Counted from the first letter of the stretch, positions 17,099-25,171 are shown. The stretch: DNA of 64,000 nt from Erysipelotrichaceae bacterium (GCA_018365815.1 JAGZJH010000011.1:1-64000), one strand, 5' to 3'. Program-made: numbers and translations. The notes: generated by a model not told the origin, from the letters alone.

Positions 17099-17194
17099 CG
17101 TTGTATTCTATCATTTCGTTACGAGAACGATCCCTTAAAAGTAATCGTTTCTAACAACAAATCAATAAAATACAATAATATCTAAATATTCATT

Positions 17195-17638
17195 TTATTC
17201 ATAAATATTATTTTCGTTTGTAATATTCAATCCTGTTTTGATAACTTTAAAAAATAAAACTAGCCCAACTGTAATTAAAATATGAGTTAAACCTGCAATA
17301 CCAGAAATCATAGCATCTATTGAATGAGATAAAGCAATTGTTTTTACAGTTACTATTCCACGAACTAACAACATTGATGAAAATGATAATAATCCAATAT
17401 TATAAATTAAATAGAATTGTTTGAATAACTTAGTATTAAAAAAAGCATCCTGTTCTTTAAATAACAATAATATAAATAAAAATACAAAAACTCCCAAAAC
17501 AATTAAATGTGGATGAATGACACGTAGAGTACTATAAGCATTAAAACTATTTATTTTTGTAAACTCTCGGTAAAAAACACCCGCTAACAATGCTAATACT
17601 AAATAGAAAATTGTTGTATTGTATAATCTTTTTTTCAA
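17195..17638 (-). CDS. DUF2871 family membrane protein
   Basis: The 147-residue protein has four membrane segments and the family features LLAGVFYREFTK near residue 18 and VIHPHLIVLG near 40. The histidines in HPH and in the last helix (THILI) are conserved-looking and could bind a metal or haem, but no function is established. It lies between tpiA and the tpiA fragment. Its start codon follows GGAGTG. Confidence 0.8.
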   Translation of the reverse strand: MKKRLYNTTIFYLVLALLAGVFYREFTKINSFNAYSTLRVIHPHLIVLGVFVFLFILLLFKEQDAFFNTKLFKQFYLIYNIGLLSFSSMLLVRGIVTVKTIALSHSIDAMISGIAGLTHILITVGLVLFFKVIKTGLNITNENNIYE

Positions 17639-17710
17639 ATTAATTCACTCCTTTTATATTCATCAAAATAATAATCTAATATATATATTAAGTCAAACAA
17701 ATTGCCTAAA

Positions 17711-17740
17711 TAAAAACGTAGGAATAAACCCTACGTTTAA
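17711..17740 (-). terminator. Terminator of the pgk-tpiA operon
   Basis: AAACGTAGG / CCTACGTTT stem followed by a T run on the minus strand, ending a few bases behind the tpiA stop. Confidence 0.8.
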
Positions 17741-17745
17741 AGATA

Positions 17746-18489
17746 TTAATCTAAGTTATTGATCATTGCAATATATGAATCAGCTACTAGAGAAGCTCCA
17801 CCTACTAAAGCACCATCAATATCTGGTTGTTCTAATAAAGTTTTAATCCCTTCTGGTTTAACTGATCCACCATATTGGATACGTACAGCATCTGCTGCTT
17901 CTTGACCGAATAATTTTGAAATTTCATCACGAATGATTGCACATGTTGCTTGAGCAATTTCATTAGTTGCAGTTTTTCCAGTTCCGATAGCCCATACTGG
18001 TTCATAAGCGATGACAACTTTTTTCACACAATTTGGACATACGTCTTTTAAAGCTGCAGCAGTTTGAGTTCTAACTACTTTTTCAGTAATTCCTGCTTCA
18101 AATTCTTCTAATGTTTCACCAACACATACAATTGGTGTTAAGTCATTTTTTAATGCTTGTAAAGTTTTAGCGTTAACTGTTTCATCAGTTTCACCAAAAT
18201 ATTGTCTTCTTTCAGAATGTCCTAAGATTACCCATTCAATTCCGATTTCTTTCAACATTTCAGCGCTTACTTCTCCAGTATAAGCACCACTATCTTTAAA
18301 ATGCATATTTTCAGCTGCAATATGTAAATTGCTAGCTAATTCTTTAGCTTTTGCTAATGCTAAGTAAGGAACACCAATTCCCCATTCAGCATTATCTTTA
18401 ACTTCTTGATCTACGGCATTAATGAATTCAACTGTTTCTGCAATTGTCTTATTCATTTTCCAGTTACCAAAAATAACAGGTTTTCTCAT
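17746..18489 (-). CDS. tpiA: Triosephosphate isomerase
   Basis: TpiA interconverts dihydroxyacetone phosphate and glyceraldehyde 3-phosphate. The 247-residue TIM barrel has the N-terminal FGNWKMNK (catalytic Lys), the WVILGHSERR motif (catalytic His), the VVIAYEPVWAIGTGKT loop (catalytic Glu and loop 6) and the GGSVKPE/GALVGGASL phosphate-binding end. It follows pgk by 24 bases in the same operon. A decayed copy of its 3' third lies downstream at 16808-17098. Confidence 0.97.
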   Translation of the reverse strand: MRKPVIFGNWKMNKTIAETVEFINAVDQEVKDNAEWGIGVPYLALAKAKELASNLHIAAENMHFKDSGAYTGEVSAEMLKEIGIEWVILGHSERRQYFGETDETVNAKTLQALKNDLTPIVCVGETLEEFEAGITEKVVRTQTAAALKDVCPNCVKKVVIAYEPVWAIGTGKTATNEIAQATCAIIRDEISKLFGQEAADAVRIQYGGSVKPEGIKTLLEQPDIDGALVGGASLVADSYIAMINNLD

Positions 18490-18513
18490 TTTAATTCTCC
18501 TTGTAGTTCTTAA

Positions 18514-19698
18514 TTATTTATCATCAATTGCGGCAATACCTGGTAATACTTTACCTTCCATATATTCTAATGAAGCCCCACCACCAGTTGAGATGTGAGA
18601 TACTTTATCAGCATATCCTAATTGCATTACAGCAGCAGCAGAATCTCCACCACCGATGATAGTATTAGCACCTTCTAAGTTAGCTAATGCTTCACAAACT
18701 GCAATTGTACCTTTAGCAAATGGTTCCATTTCAAATACACCCATTGGACCATTCCATACAACTGTTTTAGCACCTTGAAGTGCAGCTTTAATATTTTCAA
18801 CAGATTTAGGTCCGATATCTAATCCTAGGTAACCTTCCGGTACATCTTCACCACATGTTTTAATATCTCCTTCAGGAGCAAATGCAGTATTGATTACTGA
18901 GTCTACAGGTAAAATTAATTTATCTCCACCTTTAGCGATTAATTCTTTAGCTACTTCAACACGATCATCTTCAACTAAAGAGTTACCGATTGAATGACCT
19001 AAAGCTCTCATAAATGTATAAGTCATACCACCACCAACAATAACTTTGTCAGCAACTTTTAATAAGTTTTCAATAACTAAGATTTTATCAGAAACCTTAG
19101 CTCCACCTAAAATTGCAACCATTGGTCTTTCTGGATCATTAACTGCTTTACCGATATAAGCGATTTCTTTTTCTACTAAGAAACCAGCAGCTGATGGTAA
19201 ATGAGCTGGAATACCTGCAGTAGAAGCATGAGCTCTATGCACAGATCCAAATGCGTCTTCAACAAACACATCTCCTAAAGAAGCCCAATAAGCACCTAAT
19301 TCAGGATCGTTTTTGCTTTCACCTTTTTCATAACGAGTATTTTGTACTAAAATAACATGACCGTTATCAGCTTTAGCAATTGCTTCTTCTAATAAAGGAC
19401 CTCTTGTTGCATTAACGAATTCAACTTCCTGACCTAATAATTTAGATAATGCTGGAGCTACAACTGCTAAATCATTTTTAGCTTTGTCTTCTTCAGTTTT
19501 AACTTTACCTAAGTGTGAAAATAACACAACTGCTTTAGCACCATTTTCAATTAAATATTTAATTGTTGGTAATGCTTGCACAATACGGTTATCATTTGTA
19601 ATTTCACCTGTTGCTTTGTCTCTTGGTACGTTGAAATCAACACGTACTAAAACTTTTTTTCCTTTTACGTCAATATCTTTAATTGTTTTTTTATCCAT
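18514..19698 (-). CDS. pgk: Phosphoglycerate kinase
   Basis: Pgk makes ATP from 1,3-bisphosphoglycerate. The 394-residue protein starts with the conserved KKVLVRVDFNVP strand, has the VLFSHLGK segment, the basic-patch RYEKGE, the hinge AILGGAKVSDK, and the nucleotide-binding WNGPMGVFE and IIGGGDSAAA motifs. Length is normal. It is first in the pgk-tpiA operon, with its own promoter at 19721-19749. Confidence 0.97.
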   Translation of the reverse strand: MDKKTIKDIDVKGKKVLVRVDFNVPRDKATGEITNDNRIVQALPTIKYLIENGAKAVVLFSHLGKVKTEEDKAKNDLAVVAPALSKLLGQEVEFVNATRGPLLEEAIAKADNGHVILVQNTRYEKGESKNDPELGAYWASLGDVFVEDAFGSVHRAHASTAGIPAHLPSAAGFLVEKEIAYIGKAVNDPERPMVAILGGAKVSDKILVIENLLKVADKVIVGGGMTYTFMRALGHSIGNSLVEDDRVEVAKELIAKGGDKLILPVDSVINTAFAPEGDIKTCGEDVPEGYLGLDIGPKSVENIKAALQGAKTVVWNGPMGVFEMEPFAKGTIAVCEALANLEGANTIIGGGDSAAAVMQLGYADKVSHISTGGGASLEYMEGKVLPGIAAIDDK

Positions 19699-19720
19699 TA
19701 TAAAATCCCTCCATGCTAAA

Positions 19721-19749
19721 ATTATAACAAACTTATCTTGTGATGTAAA
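19721..19749 (-). promoter_or_regulatory. Sigma-A-type promoter of pgk-tpiA
   Basis: On the minus strand TTTACA (19744-19749) and TATAAT (19721-19726) are 17 bases apart. A GGAGGG ribosome site follows. Confidence 0.75.
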
Positions 19750-19790
19750 TTTTTTTTACTATTTTTCATATGATATATTGAGGTGATCAT

Positions 19791-20117
19791 ATGTTTTTTA
19801 ACTCAAATAATCTTAGAAATGTGAATTATATCTCTTTAGATGAAATTTCTTCATTAATTCAAACCCATCAACTGCTCATTGACTTGCGTTCAAAAGAAGA
19901 ATATAACCAAGATCATATCAAAGGTTTTATTAATATTCCCTATCCTAATTTTTACCAAATACTCCCTCAAATATCCCATCTTCCCCTATATCTACTTTGT
20001 CAAACCGGAAAACTCAGTTCAAAATTAGCCAATGAACTAAATAATAAAGGATACCAAGTTTATAGTTTTATCGGCGGTTTTGCACACTATAAATTAAAAA
20101 TTCAAAATTACTTTTAA
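19791..20117 (+). CDS. Small rhodanese-domain protein
   Basis: The 108-residue single rhodanese domain shows LLIDLRSKEEYNQDHIKGFINIP, then the active-site loop starting CQTGKLS, then GYQVYSFIGGFAHYK. The persulfide-forming Cys is present, but the loop lacks the usual Arg, so substrate preference is unclear. It is divergent from pgk, with GAGGTGA six bases before its ATG. Single-domain rhodaneses usually carry sulfane sulfur. Confidence 0.85.
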   Translation: MFFNSNNLRNVNYISLDEISSLIQTHQLLIDLRSKEEYNQDHIKGFINIPYPNFYQILPQISHLPLYLLCQTGKLSSKLANELNNKGYQVYSFIGGFAHYKLKIQNYF

Positions 20118-20442
20118 AATCCAATAGATCAAAAATCACACCTACCTTATAATAAAATTATGAGAAGGTTATTATGAAAAATATAATACTATGACAATCA
20201 TCCTTTAGTATCCATAAAGTAATATTCAAAAAGCTAACTATATAAAATTAAAGAGTTTTTGATAAAAATTTGAAAATATTAAATGCTTTATAAAAAAACT
20301 GATTAAACTAAAAAATACCCAATATAATTTTTAACTATGAACTTATCATATATCAATTAGAATTGTTGAATTTTATATCATGAATATATTATTTTAGAGT
20401 GTAAAAAAAACTCTCCATTAAAGGAGAGTTTTAGTTATGCAA
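20118..20442. other. Intergenic region, mostly featureless
   Basis: Apart from the gapA terminator (20403-20432), this AT-rich stretch has a plus-strand ribosome site (GAGAAGG) ahead of an ATG at 20174 whose frame stops after six codons. It may be the start of a lost gene. I see nothing else. Confidence 0.4.
20403..20432 (-). terminator. Terminator of gapA
   Basis: ACTCTCC / GGAGAGT stem with eight T on the minus strand. Confidence 0.85.
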
Positions 20443-21459
20443 TTATTTGCTTAATTCAGCGAAATATTTGATAGTTCTAACCATGTTAGAAGTGTATGAA
20501 TTTTCGTTATCATACCAAGAAACAACTTGAACTTCAGTAGTTCCGTTTTCACAATCTTTAACCATAGTTTGAGTAGCATCAAATAATGAACCATAAGTAC
20601 ATCCAATGATGTCAGAAGAAACTAATTGTTCTTCAGTGTATCCAAATGAAGGAGTAGCTGCTGCTTTCATAGCTGCGTTAACTTCTTCAACTGTTACTGA
20701 ACCGTTAACAACTGCTGTTAAAATAGTAGTTGAACCAGTTGGTACAGGTACACGTTGAGCTGAACCGATTAATTTTCCATTTAATTCAGGAATTACTAAT
20801 CCGATAGCTTTAGCTGCACCAGTTGAGTTAGGAACAATATTAACTGCTGCTGCACGAGCTCTTCTTAAGTCACCTTTTCTATGAGGTCCGTCTAATACCA
20901 TTTGGTCTCCAGTGTAAGCATGAACTGTTAACATGATACCAGATTTGATTTCTGCTAATTTGTTTAAAGCGTTAGCCATTGGAGCTAAACAGTTAGTAGT
21001 ACAAGAAGCTGCTGAAATAATAGTGTCATCTTTAGTTAAGATTCCTTCATTTACACCAAATACTACTGTTGGTAAATCGTTACCAGCTGGAGCTGAGATA
21101 ACAACTTTTTTAGCACCTGCATCAATATGAGCTTGAGATTTAGCTTTAGATACATAGAATCCAGTACATTCTAATACTACATCTACATCTAATTCTCCCC
21201 AAGGTAATTTAGAAGCATCAGCTTCTGCATAAATTTTAATTTCTTTACCATCAACAGTAATTGAATCTTCACCAGCAACTACTGTATCAGCTTTTTCATA
21301 AGTACCTTGAGCTGAATCATATTTTAATAAGTGAGCTAACATTTTAGGGTTAGTTAAATCGTTAATTGCTACGATTTCATATCCTTCTGCACCAAACATT
21401 TGTCTGAATGCAAGACGTCCAATACGTCCAAATCCATTAATTGCAACTTTTACTGCCAT
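20443..21459 (-). CDS. gapA: Glyceraldehyde-3-phosphate dehydrogenase, type I
   Basis: The 338-residue enzyme begins with the NAD-binding NGFGRIGRL and has AINDLTNP with the Asp favouring NAD+. It carries the catalytic SAASCTTNC motif and the C-terminal SWYDNENSYT. It catalyses phosphorylating oxidation of glyceraldehyde 3-phosphate in glycolysis. It is transcribed alone, with a strong promoter and terminator, but is oriented toward pgk-tpiA with a rhodanese gene between. Confidence 0.97.
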   Translation of the reverse strand: MAVKVAINGFGRIGRLAFRQMFGAEGYEIVAINDLTNPKMLAHLLKYDSAQGTYEKADTVVAGEDSITVDGKEIKIYAEADASKLPWGELDVDVVLECTGFYVSKAKSQAHIDAGAKKVVISAPAGNDLPTVVFGVNEGILTKDDTIISAASCTTNCLAPMANALNKLAEIKSGIMLTVHAYTGDQMVLDGPHRKGDLRRARAAAVNIVPNSTGAAKAIGLVIPELNGKLIGSAQRVPVPTGSTTILTAVVNGSVTVEEVNAAMKAAATPSFGYTEEQLVSSDIIGCTYGSLFDATQTMVKDCENGTTEVQVVSWYDNENSYTSNMVRTIKYFAELSK

Positions 21460-21494
21460 TTAATTTATTCCTCCTATATTTATTTTATACACAT

Positions 21495-21523
21495 ATTATA
21501 GTCCACAATTTAACGAAAATCAA
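21495..21523 (-). promoter_or_regulatory. Promoter of gapA
   Basis: TTGATT (21518-21523) and a perfect TATAAT (21495-21500) are separated by 17 bases on the minus strand. An AGGAGG ribosome site follows. Confidence 0.8.
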
Positions 21524-21602
21524 CTAAAGAGTTATGTTTGTTATTTTTTTTACAAGAAAAAAATATTAAATTTTCACACTCTTAAAAATTGATTTTAAAT
21601 TA

Positions 21603-21682
21603 TGTTGAAATAATCAACATTTTTATTTTAGTCCAAAAAATCACTTTCATTCACTAAATAAAAAAAATGTCAAAAAATCACT
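21603..21682. repeat. Repeats between gapA and clpP (palindrome plus direct repeat)
   Basis: TGTTGA-AATAA-TCAACA forms a perfect inverted repeat at 21603-21619. CAAAAAATCACT occurs twice, at 21634-21645 and 21671-21682, 37 bases apart. They lie in the divergent promoter region and may bind a regulator. Confidence 0.4.
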
Positions 21683-21743
21683 CCTCAAGACATGAATAAA
21701 AGGTAAATTTATAACTATAATCTAAATAAGGAGGACTTAATTC

Positions 21744-22319
21744 ATGCAAATTATACCAACAGTTATTGATAAAACTAACCAGCACGAACATGCTTATGAT
21801 ATTTTTTCAAGATTATTAGAAGAACGGATTATTATCTTAACTGGTGAAATTAATGATCATCTAGCTAGTAGCATCGTTGCTCAATTACTTTATTTAGAAT
21901 CTAAAAGTAAAACAAGCCCTATTTATATGTATATCAATTCACCAGGAGGATCAATTAGTGCCGGTTTAGCAATTTATGACACAATGAATTTTATTGCTTG
22001 CGATGTGAGTACTATCGCTATAGGAATATGCGCTAGTATGGCAGCATTTCTACTTTCATCAGGTAAAACCGGTCAACGTTTGGCTTTGCCTAATAGTGAA
22101 GTGATGATTCACCAACCATTAGGCGGATTTAACGGTCAAGCTAGTGATATTGAAATCAGTGCCAATCGAATTTTAAAGCAAAAAGAACATTTAAATCAGA
22201 TTTTAGCAAGTAATACCCATCAAAATATCGAAAAAATAAGACAAGATACTGATCGAGATTATTTTATGGACGCTTATGAAGCATTAGATTATGGTATTAT
22301 TGACGAAATTATTCAATAA
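21744..22319 (+). CDS. clpP: ATP-dependent Clp protease proteolytic subunit
   Basis: The 191-residue serine protease has the catalytic triad at Ser98 (GICASMAAF), His123 (MIHQPLGG) and Asp172 (DRDYFMDAYEA). It also has YINSPGGSISAG of the oxyanion region. ClpP forms tetradecamers that degrade proteins fed by ClpX or ClpC. The ATG follows AAGGAGG, and a TATAAT lies at 21716-21721 without a good -35 box. Confidence 0.95.
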   Translation: MQIIPTVIDKTNQHEHAYDIFSRLLEERIIILTGEINDHLASSIVAQLLYLESKSKTSPIYMYINSPGGSISAGLAIYDTMNFIACDVSTIAIGICASMAAFLLSSGKTGQRLALPNSEVMIHQPLGGFNGQASDIEISANRILKQKEHLNQILASNTHQNIEKIRQDTDRDYFMDAYEALDYGIIDEIIQ

Positions 22320-22347
22320 GAGATGTCAGGCATCTCTTGTTTTTTTA
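22319..22347 (+). terminator. Terminator of clpP
   Basis: AGAGATG / CATCTCT stem directly after the stop, then TGTTTTTTT. Confidence 0.85.
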
Positions 22348-22375
22348 TTTACTTTAATATTTTTTAACTCTCTAA

Positions 22376-22552
22376 AACACTATAAACACCATATTCATAT
22401 TTTTAAAACCTTTAATATCAAATTTTATTAAACAAGATCAAAAAAAGAGTGAAAATGAATTAACTGATGAAGAACAGATATACTCAAATCTTGCGAAAAA
22501 TGGTAATATTAGTGCAATTTCTTATTGTGATAGCAATGGAATACCTTATTAA
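22376..22552 (+). pseudogene. Remnant of an unidentified gene
   Basis: This frame of 58 codons has no start codon. It ends in a hydrophilic stretch (ELTDEEQIYSNLAKNG ... YCDSNGIPY) at TAA 22550-22552. A plus-strand terminator sits 13 bases later, as expected behind a real gene. I infer the 3' end of a gene that lost its 5' part. Confidence 0.35.
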
Positions 22553-22565
22553 ACAAATACATAGA

Positions 22566-22599
22566 AAAAAGAGACTACTAATCAAAGAGTCTCTTTTTG
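22566..22599 (+). terminator. Terminator behind the remnant
   Basis: AGAGACT / AGTCTCT stem with five T behind it and an A run before it, so it could work in both directions. Confidence 0.7.
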
Positions 22600-22726
22600 T
22601 TATTATTATGGTAATTTAATTATATCATAATAATTCTATAAACTATAACAAATTTCTAATATAGGTAATTTAATATATTATAAAGTTATTTTGCTATAAT
22701 AAAGTTAAACAAAGGGAGGCATTTAT

Positions 22727-23245
22727 ATGCTTAAAAAAATTTCATTACTTGCATTAAGTTTATTTACATGTTTTTCGCTTTCTAATTTCCTTGCACCAGT
22801 TAACGCAAGCGAAAATGATGAAGAAATTGTATTTGAATCTATTGAAATTGACTATGAAAATTCATTAACATTAGTTAATTTCAAAGAAAGAAAAGCAACA
22901 TCATACTCTACTACTCCTGTTGTCGGAAAAGTAATTAATACTGGAGCCAGCAACACAATAGGTTATGTTTATTGTTTTACTAGCGGAGATAATTCAGGAT
23001 ACAAAATTACTGGTACTGATGTCCAATCTAAAAATGTTTTAGCAGGATATAGTGTAAACACAGATTTGATAGTTTCTCAAATTGTTACAGATCATGCTTC
23101 TAGTGCTGAATCTCCTGCTAAAGCCACATATGTAGGAATGGTTCAAGTTTCTGGTACTGGAATTCTTCAATCCGAAATTTCTTTTAAAATTGCTCATTTC
23201 TATAATATATATGGTCATTGGTTCTGGAGTAATTATGTATCATAA
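22727..23245 (+). CDS. Secreted protein, unknown
   Basis: The 172-residue protein has a Sec signal peptide (hydrophobic residues 5-24, likely cleaved after PVNA at 28 or so). An acidic propeptide-like stretch (ENDEEIVFESIEIDYE) follows, then a Gly/Ser/Thr-rich beta-type domain, and an aromatic tail HWFWSNYVS. I recognise no family. A strong GGGAGG precedes the ATG. Its last 11 bases overlap a lipoprotein gene, so the two are coupled and probably act together. Confidence 0.7.
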   Translation: MLKKISLLALSLFTCFSLSNFLAPVNASENDEEIVFESIEIDYENSLTLVNFKERKATSYSTTPVVGKVINTGASNTIGYVYCFTSGDNSGYKITGTDVQSKNVLAGYSVNTDLIVSQIVTDHASSAESPAKATYVGMVQVSGTGILQSEISFKIAHFYNIYGHWFWSNYVS

Positions 23246-23699
23246 AAAAATAGTTAATTTACTCTTTATATTAGTTTTAGCTATATCAATGACTGCTTGT
23301 CAATCTAATAAAGAACCAAAACCACTAAATTTAACAATGGATTCAATAATTGAAATGATAGATACTGATATGACTATTTCATATCAAGAAAATATCATGG
23401 ATAATGATAATAAAAATCATTTAAAAGAGATTTTATCAGAAATACAATTTTCACCTCTAAATGATATTTCTTCTATCGATGAAAATACTTCAAAAAAGTT
23501 AACTATGAACTTAGAAAATGAAAAAAACGAAAAAATTGATATTTATTTTTTCGAAAATGGTGATACAACAACTGTTGGAACTAACAGTTATCAACCTAAC
23601 AAAAATTCTAAATCCATTTATTTTATAATTGGAATAGAAAAACTATATGAAATATCTAATGATGATTTTGAAAAAATCATCGATATTCTAAATCAATAA
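23235..23699 (+). CDS. Small lipoprotein, unknown
   Basis: The 154-residue protein has a lipoprotein signal (FILVLAISMTAC; Cys22 or so lipidated) and a hydrophilic extracellular domain rich in Asp, Glu and Asn. The ATG at 23235 follows GGAG at five bases inside the end of the previous gene; the longer frame has no such site. The pairing with a secreted protein recalls exported effector/immunity or sensor/ligand pairs, which is inference only. Confidence 0.65.
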   Translation: MYHKKIVNLLFILVLAISMTACQSNKEPKPLNLTMDSIIEMIDTDMTISYQENIMDNDNKNHLKEILSEIQFSPLNDISSIDENTSKKLTMNLENEKNEKIDIYFFENGDTTTVGTNSYQPNKNSKSIYFIIGIEKLYEISNDDFEKIIDILNQ

Positions 23700-23727
23700 T
23701 TTTCTAGTTATAATAAATATGTTTTAA

Positions 23728-23755
23728 TAGGTAGCATAAAAATGCTACCTATTAA
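23728..23755. terminator. Bidirectional terminator between the lipoprotein and RHH genes
   Basis: Perfect 10-base stem TAGGTAGCAT / ATGCTACCTA with an AAAA loop. It lies between convergent genes and overlaps the stop of the ribbon-helix-helix gene. Confidence 0.75.
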
Positions 23756-23910
23756 TTCTTTTCTAAATCATAATTCATATCTTTTTTTATTAAATTTAAA
23801 ACATAATCTTGATACGATATTTCTCTTTCAACGCACATAATCATCACTTTTTTATGTAATTCGTAAGGTATATTAACAGTTGTTTTTTTATTTTTCTCTT
23901 TGTTGATCAT
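23752..23910 (-). CDS. Small ribbon-helix-helix (Arc/CopG-like) DNA-binding protein
   Basis: This 52-residue frame is short but convincing. A basic start (MINKEKNKK) leads into a strand TTVNIPYELHKKV, then helix MIMCVEREI, a turn SYQDY and helix VLNLIKKDM. This is the strand-helix-helix pattern of RHH repressors and antitoxins. No toxin gene is adjacent. It faces a divergent plus-strand promoter (23963-23992), which it may repress. The ribosome site is poor (purine-rich GAGAGAAAGAGAG). Confidence 0.7.
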   Translation of the reverse strand: MINKEKNKKTTVNIPYELHKKVMIMCVEREISYQDYVLNLIKKDMNYDLEKN

Positions 23911-23962
23911 AGTTTTTTCTCTCTTTCTCTCTAAGTTTCTGTACCTATATTATATACAATTA

Positions 23963-23992
23963 TTGACTTTTTTTATGTTATTTGGGTATAAT
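23963..23992 (+). promoter_or_regulatory. Strong plus-strand promoter reading into a hairpin
   Basis: TTGACT (23963-23968) and TATAAT (23987-23992) are separated by 18 bases. No gene on the plus strand follows; the transcript would run into the hairpin at 24019-24060. Confidence 0.6.
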
Positions 23993-24018
23993 ATTAATGA
24001 ATGAAGAGGCATAACTTG

Positions 24019-24060
24019 CCAAAGGAAAAGAGAGGACGGCAATCCTCTCTTTTCCTTTGG
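24019..24060 (+). ncRNA. Perfect 18-bp hairpin, candidate small RNA or terminator
   Basis: 24019-24036 pairs without mismatch with 24043-24060 around a six-base CGGCAA loop. The stem is purine-rich on one arm (AAAGGAAAAGAGAGGA). It begins about 20 bases after the predicted transcription start. It lacks a T run (TATTTATTTC follows), so it is not a classic terminator. A second hairpin (TTATTATA / TATAATAA, 24091-24114) follows. Confidence 0.45.
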
Positions 24061-24115
24061 TATTTATTTCACTACCCACTTTCTACGCCATTATTATAGC
24101 GTGAGTTATAATAAT

Positions 24116-24562
24116 TTAAATACTTTTATTTTTTTTATACGAACTAGCAACAAGCATTGCATAATAAGCATATAAAGAAATGTAACTTTGTAATTCGTTA
24201 CTAATAAAGCATATAAAAACTAATATTATAATAGTTAATATTGTTGAATGTTCTAATTTAAAAACTATAGAAAAAAACAAATAAACAAGAAGAACTTCAC
24301 AATATATTTTACTTGGAATATCACCAAAACAATATGCATAAAATGAAAACATTAATGTACTAGTTGCGATAAATAAATAAACATTTAGTTTTAAGAAATC
24401 ATCTACATTCTTTTTTAGAATCAGTAAAAAATATATAGAAAAAATAACAGCAATTAGATTTAAGATATTAAATTCATAAAAACCTATATTGATTAAAAAA
24501 ATTAAAAAACAGATTATTGAGATAAATATGCCTACATTTCTTTTTTCAAAAATCTTTTTCAT
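24116..24562 (-). CDS. Membrane protein, unknown (about five helices)
   Basis: The 148-residue protein is almost wholly hydrophobic, with a basic start (MKKIFEKRN) and end (SSYKKNKS). No family is recognised. Neither the ATG at 24562 nor a TTG at 24580 has a clear ribosome site. It follows the exported-protein gene at 24620, separated only by a 9-bp hairpin (24581-24604), so it may be a partner or self-protection protein. Confidence 0.6.
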   Translation of the reverse strand: MKKIFEKRNVGIFISIICFLIFLINIGFYEFNILNLIAVIFSIYFLLILKKNVDDFLKLNVYLFIATSTLMFSFYAYCFGDIPSKIYCEVLLVYLFFSIVFKLEHSTILTIIILVFICFISNELQSYISLYAYYAMLVASSYKKNKSI

Positions 24563-24580
24563 AAAAATATAAATAATCAA

Positions 24581-24604
24581 GAACTAACTAGAAAAAGTTA
24601 GTTC
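24581..24604 (-). terminator. Hairpin between the exported protein and membrane protein genes
   Basis: GAACTAACT / AGTTAGTTC with a six-base loop. The following minus-strand sequence is only moderately T-rich, so it may attenuate rather than stop transcription. Confidence 0.5.
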
Positions 24605-24619
24605 GTCCTTGCATCCCGG

Positions 24620-25171
24620 TTATGAATAATTATAAACTTTTTTAGTAGGCACTTTTAAATCACTATAAGTAGCATATCTTCTAAATTGTCCTGCAACCTC
24701 AACACGATAAACAGCCTCACCATACACACCATAATGTGTAACGACTGTATTATATGAGTCACTGATTAAAGGAATATAGTTTTTTACAAGAGTAAAAGTT
24801 GCCGACAATATTGTACCAGCTTTTGCTGGTATCCATTTAATACCACTTGCACTAGCAAGAGTAACTAAAGCAACTCCTGCGTCATAGTACGCTGAATAAC
24901 GTTCTGTTTTAATTACAAATTCATTACCATAAGTACGATGACTTTCCAAATAATAATACTCATCAGTTGCTCCTCGAGTACGAACATCTACATAACAAGG
25001 TGTGGCGTTTGGATCAACAGTTTCAACCAAATAAGAATGTTCTTCAGCTGAAAAAGTAACTATATCTTCTTGATTTTCTGTTGCTTTAGCCACATCACAA
25101 TTAAATAATGAACTACTTAATGCTAAACCACAACACATGATTAAAGTAAAAAATTTCTTTAAATTCTTCAT
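24620..25171 (-). CDS. Secreted protein with a central hydrophobic segment, unknown
   Basis: The 183-residue protein has a signal peptide (residues 8-30, likely cleaved near AKA). An acidic stretch follows, then a Tyr-rich region, a small-residue hydrophobic segment (GVALVTLASASGIKW, about 97-111), and a C-terminal Tyr/Val-rich beta region. It has one Cys after processing (TPCYVDV). I recognise no family. The ATG follows AGGAGG. The downstream gene encodes a multi-helix membrane protein. Confidence 0.65.
   Translation of the reverse strand: MKNLKKFFTLIMCCGLALSSSLFNCDVAKATENQEDIVTFSAEEHSYLVETVDPNATPCYVDVRTRGATDEYYYLESHRTYGNEFVIKTERYSAYYDAGVALVTLASASGIKWIPAKAGTILSATFTLVKNYIPLISDSYNTVVTHYGVYGEAVYRVEVAGQFRRYATYSDLKVPTKKVYNYS

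Larger units (their letters stand above)
16594..17194. other. Intergenic region made largely of decayed duplicate DNA
   Basis: From low to high coordinates it holds a terminator (16647-16677), a DUF2871-like C-terminal remnant (16695-16814), a tpiA 3' fragment (16808-17098), and about 90 bases without identifiable content before the DUF2871 gene. Confidence 0.7.
22348..22726. other. Intergenic region with a gene remnant and its terminator
   Basis: The stretch holds an open frame without start (22376-22552), a terminator (22566-22599), and a TATAAT (22695-22700) that is probably the -10 box for the secreted protein gene at 22727. Confidence 0.5.

Noticed and set aside
21631..21743. CtsR operator upstream of clpP
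   Set aside because: Only one GTCAAA-like half is present; the tandem heptamer of CtsR is missing.
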